Shown piece after piece: positions 16,820 through 24,787 of a DNA stretch of 64,000 bases; the stretch's first letter is position 1, and each line of letters starts with the position of its first letter. The DNA is from Alloacidobacterium dinghuense (GTDB lineage Bacteria; Acidobacteriota; Terriglobia; Terriglobales; Acidobacteriaceae), in assembly GCF_014274465.1 (NCBI RefSeq), contig NZ_CP060394.1, positions 1,240,001 through 1,304,000 on the forward strand, in the 5' to 3' direction. A program made the translations under genes and the position numbers. The notes beneath the pieces were generated by a model that worked only from the letters and a program-made list of their open reading frames with translations, did not search any database and had not been told where the DNA came from.

Positions 16820-19248
16820 GGCAGCAAGCGGAGAGTGTGCGACGTGGATGCAGCAACAGCTGCTTCCGAAAAGGGAAGAGCAAAAGTCGTGCCGTGATAC
16901 CAGTTGGTCCACTGATCGCGATAGTAGGCACTGAGGGGATTGCCCGACTCGCCCATCACGATATTTTCCATGGAACCGTCGATATTGCTCCAGTCCATAG
17001 TGAACCGTTGCGATGGCCCGAAGGTGCGATCCACCTGCTTCACCGTGGTCAGGTCACCCGACTGCGGCTGAGCACCGGTGCCAGTCCAATTCTTGAAGTA
17101 GGGAATCAGGCCATAGAGCGGATGCTCAAGATCGACCGGATACTTATCGCCATAATGCCAATTGCGCAGATCGGCGGGCGCATGGCCTTCATCGATTCCG
17201 CGGCTTACGCAAGCCGCAAGAAAGTCGTCCCAGGTGGCATAGTCTTTCGGCAGCCACTGTGCCGGCGCATGCATCACGATTTCCTCCTGCGCGAATGCGC
17301 TGGCTGCCCACTCGTAAAGCTTCGCGTCGTCGCCTAATTTGGGTTCCAGCAGCATGGGCCAGAACGCATGTTTGGCGGCTGCAACAATCGCAGCAGGAGC
17401 CGAGTCAACGCCGACGACACCATCCCATGAGCGCATCAGGTCCGCTGCCTGACGAAGGCGCGCGTCGGTAATCTTGGCGTGGTCAATCGCGTAGGCAAAG
17501 CGTTGCGCGAACTCCTCATCGAGTTCTGAATAGGTATCAGTTTGCAGCGTGATCATCTCAGCGGGGGTGAGCTTGTCTTTGCCGGAGAGCCATTTCCAGA
17601 TACGCTCATTCCGGTACGGGCTGGCCCACTCCAGCGTGATTTGATATGGATAATTATCTGGAGTGACGCGCGAGTTCGCTGTCGCGAGAATGCCGTTCGC
17701 TGGATCGAACGTGCTGGGCATCTGGTCGAAAGGAATAAAGCCCTGCCACTCATGCTGCGTGTCTGCGATCGGCGTTCCCTTTATTCCTGTTGGCCGATTA
17801 GGAATGTAGCCGATAGCCTGATAGCCGATGTGTCCCTGATCGTCGTCGTAAATGACATTGAGTGTAGGAGCCCACCAGTCGGTTACTGCCTGACGAAAGG
17901 ACTCCCAGTCGGTTGCGCTGTTCAGATCGAAGAGCGGAAGGCGATTCGCCTTCGAATCGTATGCGACCCAGCGCAGCGAAAGCGTGCGCCTCTCGTTCGG
18001 CAGGACCGGATTGAGCACGACCCCGTGATCGCTGCGCTCCACATCGACCGTCACATCGCTTCCGCCGCGTACATGGATCGTCTCTTTCGTGTGCTCAAAG
18101 GCATGCCAGCCGCTCGCGCTCTGATATTCGTTCTGCGCATTCGTCTGCTCGACGTAAATGTCCTGCGTGTCGCCATAGAGAGCCGTGTATCCCCACGCAA
18201 TGTGATTGTTGTGGCCCGCAATGACAAAGGGAACCCCTGCAATCGAAACTCCGGCTACATGAAAGCCGCCGGACTTGAGATCGACTTCATACCAGGTGTT
18301 GGGGATGTTATGACTCAGGTGCATGTCATTCGCGAGAATCGGCTTGCCTGTCGCCGTATGCGCTCCGGAGATCGCCCATTCGTTCGAGCCCGGGTTGCAC
18401 TCGCGGCAAACATCTCTCGACCCCCCGATCACCTCGCGAAGACGCAAAAGATCCTGCAGGGATGTCTGCGACTCATCGAGAGGCACATCGGGAATGCTCT
18501 GCTGGGGTGCGGTCAGATCAGGAGGCGCAACCGTCGGCGGATGATCGCGCCACGATCCGGTCGGATAAAGATCAGCCGAGAGAGTTGGCCCCAGGCGTGA
18601 CTCAATTCTTTCCCGGCTCAATTTGTCCTGCCAATGCTGGTCGAGGATCTGCACCATGTTCAGACCGATGAGAACCGAATCAACCGGCTGCCACGCTTTC
18701 GGCCTGTACCTCAGAAGTCGAAATTCAGCGGGAAGGTGTTCGCGGTGCGAGTCGATAAACGCATTCACTCCGCGCGCATAATCTTCAAAATAGCGGCGGT
18801 CGCGTTCGGGGAGGGTCGCCGTCATGCGTTCCGCCGTGGCGCGCATTTGCAAGACGCGCTGCATGCGGTCGTGTTCCAGAAGATTCTTGCCCAGAAGCTC
18901 GGCGAGTTCGCCCGCAGCCAATCGACGCGCCATATCCATCTGCCAGAGACGGTCTTGCGCAGTGACGTAACCCTGCGCCTCAAACAGATCATCGAGCGTG
19001 GCGGCTTCGATATGCGGAATGCCGTGCTGATCGCGTCGCACGTTCACCGCAACCGAGAGACCCGGCAGGCGCGCCTGTCCGTCGAGCTGCGGAAGCGAGT
19101 CGCGCATGGCATGTTTCAGCCACCATGCTCCGCCAAGCACGCCGACCAGCAACGCGACAATGATGACAAATACGAATCCAACAAAGAAGCGCAGAATCGG
19201 ATGCCGGCGCTTCTCTTCTTTCAGTTGCACAGTTCTGCCGAGAGCCAT
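16816..19248 (-). CDS. Penicillin acylase family N-terminal-nucleophile hydrolase
   Basis: An 810-residue amidohydrolase with an N-terminal membrane segment (about residues 19-44), so the enzyme is probably anchored and periplasmic. It has the alpha-subunit region (NVRRDQHGIPHIEAATLDDL) and a maturation site at G287/S288 in PGSNEWAISG. S288 would be the catalytic N-terminal nucleophile after autocleavage. The beta-subunit landmarks KPILANDMHLSHNIPNTWYE and AGHNNHIAWGYT follow. Family members cleave beta-lactam side chains, acyl-homoserine lactones or other N-acyl amides; the substrate here is unknown. It starts 49 bases after the repeat lipoprotein. Confidence 0.92.
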   Translation of the reverse strand: MALGRTVQLKEEKRRHPILRFFVGFVFVIIVALLVGVLGGAWWLKHAMRDSLPQLDGQARLPGLSVAVNVRRDQHGIPHIEAATLDDLFEAQGYVTAQDRLWQMDMARRLAAGELAELLGKNLLEHDRMQRVLQMRATAERMTATLPERDRRYFEDYARGVNAFIDSHREHLPAEFRLLRYRPKAWQPVDSVLIGLNMVQILDQHWQDKLSRERIESRLGPTLSADLYPTGSWRDHPPTVAPPDLTAPQQSIPDVPLDESQTSLQDLLRLREVIGGSRDVCRECNPGSNEWAISGAHTATGKPILANDMHLSHNIPNTWYEVDLKSGGFHVAGVSIAGVPFVIAGHNNHIAWGYTALYGDTQDIYVEQTNAQNEYQSASGWHAFEHTKETIHVRGGSDVTVDVERSDHGVVLNPVLPNERRTLSLRWVAYDSKANRLPLFDLNSATDWESFRQAVTDWWAPTLNVIYDDDQGHIGYQAIGYIPNRPTGIKGTPIADTQHEWQGFIPFDQMPSTFDPANGILATANSRVTPDNYPYQITLEWASPYRNERIWKWLSGKDKLTPAEMITLQTDTYSELDEEFAQRFAYAIDHAKITDARLRQAADLMRSWDGVVGVDSAPAAIVAAAKHAFWPMLLEPKLGDDAKLYEWAASAFAQEEIVMHAPAQWLPKDYATWDDFLAACVSRGIDEGHAPADLRNWHYGDKYPVDLEHPLYGLIPYFKNWTGTGAQPQSGDLTTVKQVDRTFGPSQRFTMDWSNIDGSMENIVMGESGNPLSAYYRDQWTNWYHGTTFALPFSEAAVAASTSHTLRLLP

Positions 19249-19297
19249 CTCGATGACATTGTCTCATCGGATGCGGTGTCGAGACCAAGCCCGATGG

Positions 19298-20089
19298 TTA
19301 CTCAGCCAGCTTGAATATTCGGATTTGTACGAGTTTTGCGATGGTAAGATTGTTGAGCCCGCGCGCCTGCATGTGCTGGATGAATTCCGGCGTAACCTTG
19401 AAAATGCGCATCTGGATCAGTTCATCAGCATTGGGCTGGTAGCCCATGGCGCGGTACTGTTTCACCTCTTCAGGATTCACTCCGTGAATTCTGAAGGCGA
19501 TCAGCTTCTCCGCCGGAAGGTTCGGAAAGCCGAGGTCGGACATGCTCTTCACATAGGCCGGATCGACCTTGAAGATTCGCAACGCGATGATGTTGTCCGT
19601 TGTGATGCCGGTAACTCCGGCCGATTGCAACGCTTGAATCCACGAAGTCTCAATGTGGAAGAGCGTGTACGCTTCGAGCTTCTCCGAGTCGTAACCGGTG
19701 AAACCCATCTTTGCCATACGCGCAACAAAAGCCGGATCGGGAACGAAAGTAAAGTCGCCATTCAATGTCAGGTCGTGCACGGTGCCTGAGCAGGTGAGCT
19801 TTCCTGCCTCCGATGCGATCACTGCGTCGACATGCGTTCCGTCGTTTTTCAGATCGGCCAGCGTAAAGCCTGTGAAGTTGCTCAGGGGCATGTCGCTGTC
19901 GTTCATGTTGCAGCCATGTTTTCCGCCCTCGCAGGAGTCCCGCTCCAGCTTGAATTGCACGCGGTCGCCTTCAGTGGATGGCGCGATATTGCAGCTTCCA
20001 TGCAGCGGCTGAAGCTGGTCGTCCGCATGCAGTACCGAAGCGCAACCGGCGACGAAAAGGGCGCTGAGAACCACGGAACACGTTCTCAT
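19298..20089 (-). CDS. Lipoprotein with tandem helical repeats shared with the M56 peptidase
   Basis: A 263-residue predicted lipoprotein. The signal peptide ends in a lipobox (LFVAGC, C16). A cysteine-containing N-terminal domain (about 28-115: C33, C53, C60, C100) looks beta-rich. Residues 117-263 are about five repeats of roughly 28 residues of the pattern PxxxxxMxxxGF/Y...LIxxRIFxV. The same repeat makes up the tail of the adjacent M56 peptidase. I do not know a named family. Its ATG overlaps the stop of the M56 gene (ATGA at 20086-20089). Inference: a periplasmic or outer-membrane partner of the sensor. Confidence 0.8.
   Translation of the reverse strand: MRTCSVVLSALFVAGCASVLHADDQLQPLHGSCNIAPSTEGDRVQFKLERDSCEGGKHGCNMNDSDMPLSNFTGFTLADLKNDGTHVDAVIASEAGKLTCSGTVHDLTLNGDFTFVPDPAFVARMAKMGFTGYDSEKLEAYTLFHIETSWIQALQSAGVTGITTDNIIALRIFKVDPAYVKSMSDLGFPNLPAEKLIAFRIHGVNPEEVKQYRAMGYQPNADELIQMRIFKVTPEFIQHMQARGLNNLTIAKLVQIRIFKLAE
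19301..19741 (-). repeat. About five degenerate 28-residue protein repeats in the lipoprotein
   Basis: Successive units include PAYVKSMSDLGFPNLPAEKL, PEEVKQYRAMGYQPNADELI and PEFIQHMQARGLNNLTIAKL, each followed by a short strand-like IRIFKV element. The unit length and consensus match the M56 tail, implying duplication between the two genes. Confidence 0.85.
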
Positions 20090-22224
20090 TGCTGATTCTC
20101 CTTCGCCTGATCGCTGTCATCCAGGATGCCGGAGATACGCAGCTTCACCAGTTTCTGAATCGTAAGTGGCGTAAAGCCGTGGCGCTTGGCCGATGCGATG
20201 AAATCGGCATTGATGTTGAAAATCCGCATCTGTTCCAGTTCTTCGACCGTTGCGTCCGGAAATTGCGCCTTGATGCTCTTTGCATATTCCGGCGTTACGC
20301 CCTGCACGCGCAGCGAGAGCAGCTTCTTTGCAGGAATATTGCTGAAACCCGCTTCCTTCATTCCTGCAACGAATTCAGGAGTGACATTGAAGATGCGATA
20401 CGAGATCAGATCATGAAAGCTCGATGCCTCGATGCCGTCCGCATGCAGCTTGGCGGCGTAATCCGGGCTGACGCCCTGCACTTTGAGCGCGATCAGATCG
20501 TCGACACTCGGCTTCCCGAAGCCAACCTTCGCCATCGCATCCGCATACTCGGGCGTAACGTCCTGCACTTTCATGGCGATGAGCTTATGCAGATCAGCGT
20601 TGTAACCGGCAGCACGCATGCCGGCCATGTAGTCGGGCGTTACATCCTGCACTTTCAACGCAATCAGCTCGTCGACATTCGGCTTTTCCCCGGTGGCCTT
20701 GGCCATCGCATCGGCGTATTCCGGAGTAATGTCCTGCACCTTCATGGCGATGATTTTGTGCAGATCCCCGTTGTAACCGGCCGCCCTCATGCGAGCGATA
20801 TAGTCCGGTGTCACGTCCTGCACTTTCAGCGCGATCAGGTCATCCACGCTGGGCCGTTGTCCGGTTGCCTTTGCCATCTGCTCCGCATACTGCGGAGTAA
20901 TATCCTGCGTCTTCATCGCAATGTACTTGTCCAGGTCCACGTTGTAGCCGGCAGCGCGCATCTGATCGATGTAGTCGGACTTCCCGTTTGACGAGGGCGC
21001 GGGTGTCGCAGATTGATTGAGCTCGAGCGTCGCTCCATCCGGCGACACAAGCACCGCCTTTGCCGCGTGAACGGACGTCGAAGCAGCCGCAGCGACCGAC
21101 GTGTGTATGGCTGGCGCTTTCACCGCAGCGTGCGTACGGACCGTCTTTTGTACCGCGTGGAGGATCGATGCCGACACCTTCGGCGCAGATTTGAAACTGG
21201 CGAAGACCTGCGGCAAAGGGCAGATGAACAGGACTAGCAAAGCCGCCATTCCTGCAAGCGACAAGGGCTTGAGGTCACGGGGCTGCTCTTCGGCATCGCC
21301 AAGAATACGAAGGACGCGTGCGCGCAGGCCCAGGCGCCCCTGATTGCCATCCAGAGCCATGGCGAGATGCAGATGTGTCTTCCGCTGTTCTTCCAGGCGC
21401 AAAAGAGCCGTGGCATACACAGCAGGATCGTGGCACGTTTCAACGGCAATATCGTCGCAGCAGAGTTCGCGCTGTTCGCGCAGACGATGGCTGAGCCACC
21501 ACACAGCCGGATGGAAGAAGAAGAGCGTTTCGATCATCGTCTGCAGAATGTTCCAGAAATAGTCGGCGCGGCGGATGTGCGCCAGCTCATGCGCGAGCAC
21601 CACTTCCAGTTGTTCCGGGCTCAGGCTCGTGAGCGCAGTGACGGGAAGCAGGATCAACGGCCGGATGACGCCGACTGTAAGAGGCCCTGCGATGCGGCTT
21701 GAAAGCCGAAGATCGACGAAGCGCGGGATACCCATCTGCAACCGGATACGGTCGAGTCCGATACGTAAAGTGTGCGGAGCCTTTTGCAGCGCACTGTGGC
21801 GCAGTCGCCGAATGAGCCACCATCCGCCGATCGTCTTGATGGACAGGCAGGCGACGCCAACAAGCCAGAAGAAGTCGAGGTACGGCATCACGTCGCTCGC
21901 CAGCACCTTCGCTGTTGCGCGTGGCGCGGCAGGCATATCGATGACGGCCAGGGGACGGGGAATAATCTGCAGGGAAGGCTTCGCGCCTGAAATGCCGGCA
22001 GCTGGCATCGTTGCTGCCTGACGATAGACCGACTCCTCATAAGCGAGCGTGCCCATCGACGCGACCAGCATGCCGAGCAGCGCAGCGAGCGCAAGAACGT
22101 AGCGCGCCTGGGTGCGTCCCTTTCCCATCCATAGGTCAGCAAGCTTGTAAACGAGCGCTATGGTCGCGGCTTGCCAGCAAAAGTGGATCAGTGTCCAGCC
22201 CAGAGCTTCCCAATGATGTGTCAT
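20086..22224 (-). CDS. M56 family (BlaR1/MecR1-like) membrane metallopeptidase with tandem-repeat C-terminus
   Basis: A 712-residue membrane protein. The N-terminal membrane segments (about 8-27, 42-61, 117-133) surround the zinc-peptidase domain with HELAH at 212-216 and EQRELCCDD near 250-258, typical of M56. A further transmembrane helix near 322-343 exports the C-terminus. In BlaR1 that position holds a penicillin-binding sensor domain; here it is replaced by an alanine/threonine-rich linker and about ten repeats of 28 residues (418-705). The peptidase of BlaR1 inactivates the BlaI repressor. The gene overlaps blaI by ATGA and its own downstream lipoprotein by ATGA. Confidence 0.92.
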   Translation of the reverse strand: MTHHWEALGWTLIHFCWQAATIALVYKLADLWMGKGRTQARYVLALAALLGMLVASMGTLAYEESVYRQAATMPAAGISGAKPSLQIIPRPLAVIDMPAAPRATAKVLASDVMPYLDFFWLVGVACLSIKTIGGWWLIRRLRHSALQKAPHTLRIGLDRIRLQMGIPRFVDLRLSSRIAGPLTVGVIRPLILLPVTALTSLSPEQLEVVLAHELAHIRRADYFWNILQTMIETLFFFHPAVWWLSHRLREQRELCCDDIAVETCHDPAVYATALLRLEEQRKTHLHLAMALDGNQGRLGLRARVLRILGDAEEQPRDLKPLSLAGMAALLVLFICPLPQVFASFKSAPKVSASILHAVQKTVRTHAAVKAPAIHTSVAAAASTSVHAAKAVLVSPDGATLELNQSATPAPSSNGKSDYIDQMRAAGYNVDLDKYIAMKTQDITPQYAEQMAKATGQRPSVDDLIALKVQDVTPDYIARMRAAGYNGDLHKIIAMKVQDITPEYADAMAKATGEKPNVDELIALKVQDVTPDYMAGMRAAGYNADLHKLIAMKVQDVTPEYADAMAKVGFGKPSVDDLIALKVQGVSPDYAAKLHADGIEASSFHDLISYRIFNVTPEFVAGMKEAGFSNIPAKKLLSLRVQGVTPEYAKSIKAQFPDATVEELEQMRIFNINADFIASAKRHGFTPLTIQKLVKLRISGILDDSDQAKENQQ
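20110..20973 (-). repeat. About ten tandem 28-residue repeats in the M56 sensor tail
   Basis: Units alternate between two sub-types, for example PDYIARMRAAGYNGDLHKII and PEYADAMAKATGEKPNVDEL, each ending in an IALKVQDVT-like strand. Six central units are nearly identical in DNA, suggesting recent tandem duplication as 56-residue pairs; the last three or four are more diverged and resemble the lipoprotein repeats. Confidence 0.9.
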
Positions 22225-22613
22225 CGTGTCAGCCTCTTTTGCTCGATCAGATTACGAATCTCTTCCAGCTCCTCGTCGCTTGTCGGTTGCATGGCCAGCG
22301 CGTGCATCGCGAGCTGCGTCGCCGAACCCGAGAAGAGCCGCTCACTCAGATCCCGGAGCAATTGGTTCTGCGTCTCCTCCTGGCTGGCAGCCGCGCGATA
22401 GATATGAGCCTTGGCTGACTCTTCGCGCTCGACCAGGCCCTTTTCTGTCATGATCTGCAGGATCTTGAGTACCGATGTATAGACCACCGTCCGCTGCAAA
22501 TTGACAGCATCGTGCAGCTCACGGACTGTGGCCGGTCCTTTTTCCCAGAGAACGCGGAGCAGTTCCAGTTCAGCTTCAGTTGGCTTCGGTAGAGATTGAC
22601 GCTTGAACTTCAT
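22221..22613 (-). CDS. BlaI/MecI family transcriptional repressor
   Basis: A 130-residue winged-helix repressor. The family opening PTEAELELLRVLWEKGPATV (residues 11-30) is intact, followed by the recognition helix region (LQRTVVYTSVLKILQIMTEK) and GLVEREESAKAHIYRA. BlaI-type proteins bind as dimers to palindromic operators and are removed by their M56 partner. The stop overlaps the M56 start (ATGA), the classical blaI-blaR1 pairing. The promoter just upstream holds two inverted repeats that are likely autoregulatory sites. The -10 box ends only nine bases before the ATG, so the mRNA may be nearly leaderless. Confidence 0.95.
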   Translation of the reverse strand: MKFKRQSLPKPTEAELELLRVLWEKGPATVRELHDAVNLQRTVVYTSVLKILQIMTEKGLVEREESAKAHIYRAAASQEETQNQLLRDLSERLFSGSATQLAMHALAMQPTSDEELEEIRNLIEQKRLTR

Positions 22614-22622
22614 GGTCCCGAA

Positions 22623-22663
22623 TCTATACGAAGTGTTTCGTAGTTGTCAACGAAAATCTTCGT
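22623..22663 (-). promoter_or_regulatory. Promoter with two BlaI-type operator palindromes
   Basis: On the minus strand a consensus -35 TTGACA (22650-22645) is followed by a 16-base spacer and TATAGA (22628-22623) as -10. The spacer and -10 contain the inverted repeat TACGAA-n4-TTCGTA (22627-22642), and a second copy ACGAA-n4-TTCGT covers 22650-22663 over the -35. The half sites are the same. This is the expected arrangement for repression by the adjacent BlaI-type protein; binding is inferred. Confidence 0.75.
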
Positions 22664-22690
22664 AGGGAGATAAACCTTTGAAAATACAGG

Positions 22691-23548
22691 CTAAGCCGAT
22701 GCGATGCGGCGAATCAGGTCGGCCTGCTCGTTCGTATTTTCCGCGCCAATGGTGAAGGCGTCGAGCACGCCGCTGTGCAGCGCGTAGCGAATGGCTTCAT
22801 CCTGACGCGAGCGCATGGCCCCTTGTCCGAGAATTTTCATGCCGACAATGCCTTTGCCCTGTGCGCGCATCTGCTTAATAACGTCGATCACGACGGCGGG
22901 TTGCGCGTCCATGTGTGCGCCGATGGGGTTGAGCCGCACCAGATCGATCTCCACCCACGGCGAAGCGGCAGCCGCGCGCAACGCTTCAATGGAATGACAG
23001 GAAACACCATGCGAGCGGATGATGCCCTTCTCCTTGGCCTCGGAGAAAACGTCCATCACGCCCCGATATCGGGTCGTCCAATCGTCTTCTGTGACGCAGT
23101 GAATCAAGGCGATGTCAATGTAGTCCGTCTTCAGCTCTTTCAAGTACCGGTAGAGATCGGCCTGCGCCCGTTTCGGGTCGCGGTCATCACACTTCGTCAT
23201 CACCACGACCTTGTCGCGGGAGACATGCTTGAGCGCCTCGGCAACATCGGGATGGCTGCCATAGGAATCGGCCGTATCGAAGAAGAGCAGGCCGTTATCG
23301 TAGCCGTTCATCAACAAGTGAGGGAGCGCATTGGTTCGGGTTTGATTGGAAGAGCCACCGAACCCGATGGTTCCTGTGCCCATGGCAAGCCGGCTCGTGC
23401 GGATTCCGGTCTTTCCCAACACAACCGTGTCGGTAGCGCTGAATTTCGCATTTGTCGATGGCGTATCGACAGCGCCAAATGCTGGCGGCTTCAAGTAAGC
23501 AGCGCCGAGTCCAACAGCTGCACCCGTGAGGAATTCTCTGCGATTCAT
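22691..23548 (-). CDS. Tat-exported aldo/keto reductase
   Basis: A 285-residue NAD(P)-dependent aldo/keto reductase. The N-terminus MNRREFLTGAAVGLGAAYL is a twin-arginine signal, so the enzyme probably folds in the cytoplasm with its cofactor and is exported. The catalytic tetrad is present: D91 and Y96 in DTADSYG, K119 in VVVMTKCDD and H150 in IDIALIHC. The substrate is unknown. The ATG at 23548 is supported by a GAGGAG Shine-Dalgarno and the Tat motif; upstream in-frame sequence to 23635 is not part of the protein. It lies just upstream of the BlaI promoter on the same strand. Confidence 0.9.
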   Translation of the reverse strand: MNRREFLTGAAVGLGAAYLKPPAFGAVDTPSTNAKFSATDTVVLGKTGIRTSRLAMGTGTIGFGGSSNQTRTNALPHLLMNGYDNGLLFFDTADSYGSHPDVAEALKHVSRDKVVVMTKCDDRDPKRAQADLYRYLKELKTDYIDIALIHCVTEDDWTTRYRGVMDVFSEAKEKGIIRSHGVSCHSIEALRAAAASPWVEIDLVRLNPIGAHMDAQPAVVIDVIKQMRAQGKGIVGMKILGQGAMRSRQDEAIRYALHSGVLDAFTIGAENTNEQADLIRRIASA

Positions 23549-23639
23549 TGCAATCTCCTCTCGCCTTGCCCAATTTTCTGAAATTCTACTCTTCCTTGGA
23601 CGACGCTCACCCATGAGAAGCACGTCTTTACCCAAAATT

Positions 23640-24590
23640 TCAAGATTCTGTGGCTGAGGGAACTTGTTTACGGAACGGCGATACTGTCCGACGACCCCAC
23701 CACAGCCACATCAGCAAAGCGATCACGAGAATCAGTGGAACAACCAGAAGACTACCTTCCGGGCCGGTTGCGCCGCCAGTCCAGAGCAACGGCCCGGTCG
23801 GATGCTCAGAAAATAAGTGTCCGGCCGCGACCATCCCGCTGTCGGAAGTGCCGTAAAAGTAAGTTTCTCCCCAGTCCCAGGCGGCATGGAAGCCGATAGC
23901 CCACCATAGCGAGCCGGTGTACCAGAGGCTGAGGCAGAAAACGAGCCCGATCGCCGCCGCGGCAAAGAGTCCAACCGGAGACTCGCCGGGATTGCTGCCG
24001 TGAATGGCGCCAAAAGTAGTTGAGAGAATCAGCGCGCCCCACCAGAATCCAAGACCCCGGGTGAGGGTGTATTGCAGGTATCCACGGAGAAGCGATTCTT
24101 CGAAGATTCCCACAAATACAAACGCGACAGCCCACTCCATGGCATATTTCCAGGCAAGCGGACCACCTAACGGTGTCCCATCGAAGGCGAGTAGATGCGA
24201 TTTCCATAGCGCCGCAACCAGAACGGAGATGGCCGCGAAGCCCCAAAGAAGTCCTGAAAGAAAACGAATGAGCCGGGCCTTCCCCGCATATCCGTAAACC
24301 GCAACCGGGCGCCGTTCAATCCTAGACATGATGAACGTCGTCAGCATAACCAGGCAGACCTGGACCATTTCCTGAATCAGCGCGACGTGAGCCGGCTGCG
24401 GGGCACCCTGCTCTACGCGGAAATGAATAAAGGTAAAGATGGGAAGGGCCGCAATGAATTCGAGCGCGAGGAAAATGGCGATGAAGATCAGCGCACTCCA
24501 TCCCGCCCGTATTCCATGAGCACCGATGAAAATCGAGGGTGAATCGCGTTCTGGTTCTGCTGTAACTATCTGGGTGAGTTCTTCCGCCAT
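23640..24590 (-). CDS. CPBP family intramembrane glutamic endopeptidase (CAAX protease-like)
   Basis: A 316-residue protein with about eight membrane segments. The family motifs are in order: EESLLRGYLQ (EExxxR), then FGAIHGSNPGES with the conserved histidine, and HAAWDWGETYF near the C-terminus. Bacterial members cleave within or next to membranes, often in peptide maturation or self-immunity, but the substrate here is unknown. The N-terminus faces outward from a short soluble segment containing PERDSPSIFIGAHG. No bacteriocin genes are adjacent. Confidence 0.92.
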   Translation of the reverse strand: MAEELTQIVTAEPERDSPSIFIGAHGIRAGWSALIFIAIFLALEFIAALPIFTFIHFRVEQGAPQPAHVALIQEMVQVCLVMLTTFIMSRIERRPVAVYGYAGKARLIRFLSGLLWGFAAISVLVAALWKSHLLAFDGTPLGGPLAWKYAMEWAVAFVFVGIFEESLLRGYLQYTLTRGLGFWWGALILSTTFGAIHGSNPGESPVGLFAAAAIGLVFCLSLWYTGSLWWAIGFHAAWDWGETYFYGTSDSGMVAAGHLFSEHPTGPLLWTGGATGPEGSLLVVPLILVIALLMWLWWGRRTVSPFRKQVPSATES

Positions 24591-24787
24591 GCAATCCCTG
24601 GGTGTTGGCCTGTGGTACGCGAATCACAGTCGCGTAGTTCAAAACCTATTGTTCCAGATCTGGATTAACTGAGATTTTTGCCCGTGGGGTTAAGTCTGGA
24701 CGGCCGAGTCCCTTGACATGGAAGGCAGTCCCGGCAATCCTAAGAGATTCCTACGCCGTTTGATTCTTATTTTGGAGCACCCAGATC

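Noticed and set aside
17542-18600. 352-residue open frame on the plus strand
   Set aside because: It is antisense to the penicillin-acylase gene, which has all family motifs, and it shows no domain-like pattern itself.
23640-24590. CPBP protease as part of a bacteriocin maturation cluster
   Set aside because: No precursor peptide, ABC exporter or immunity gene is adjacent.
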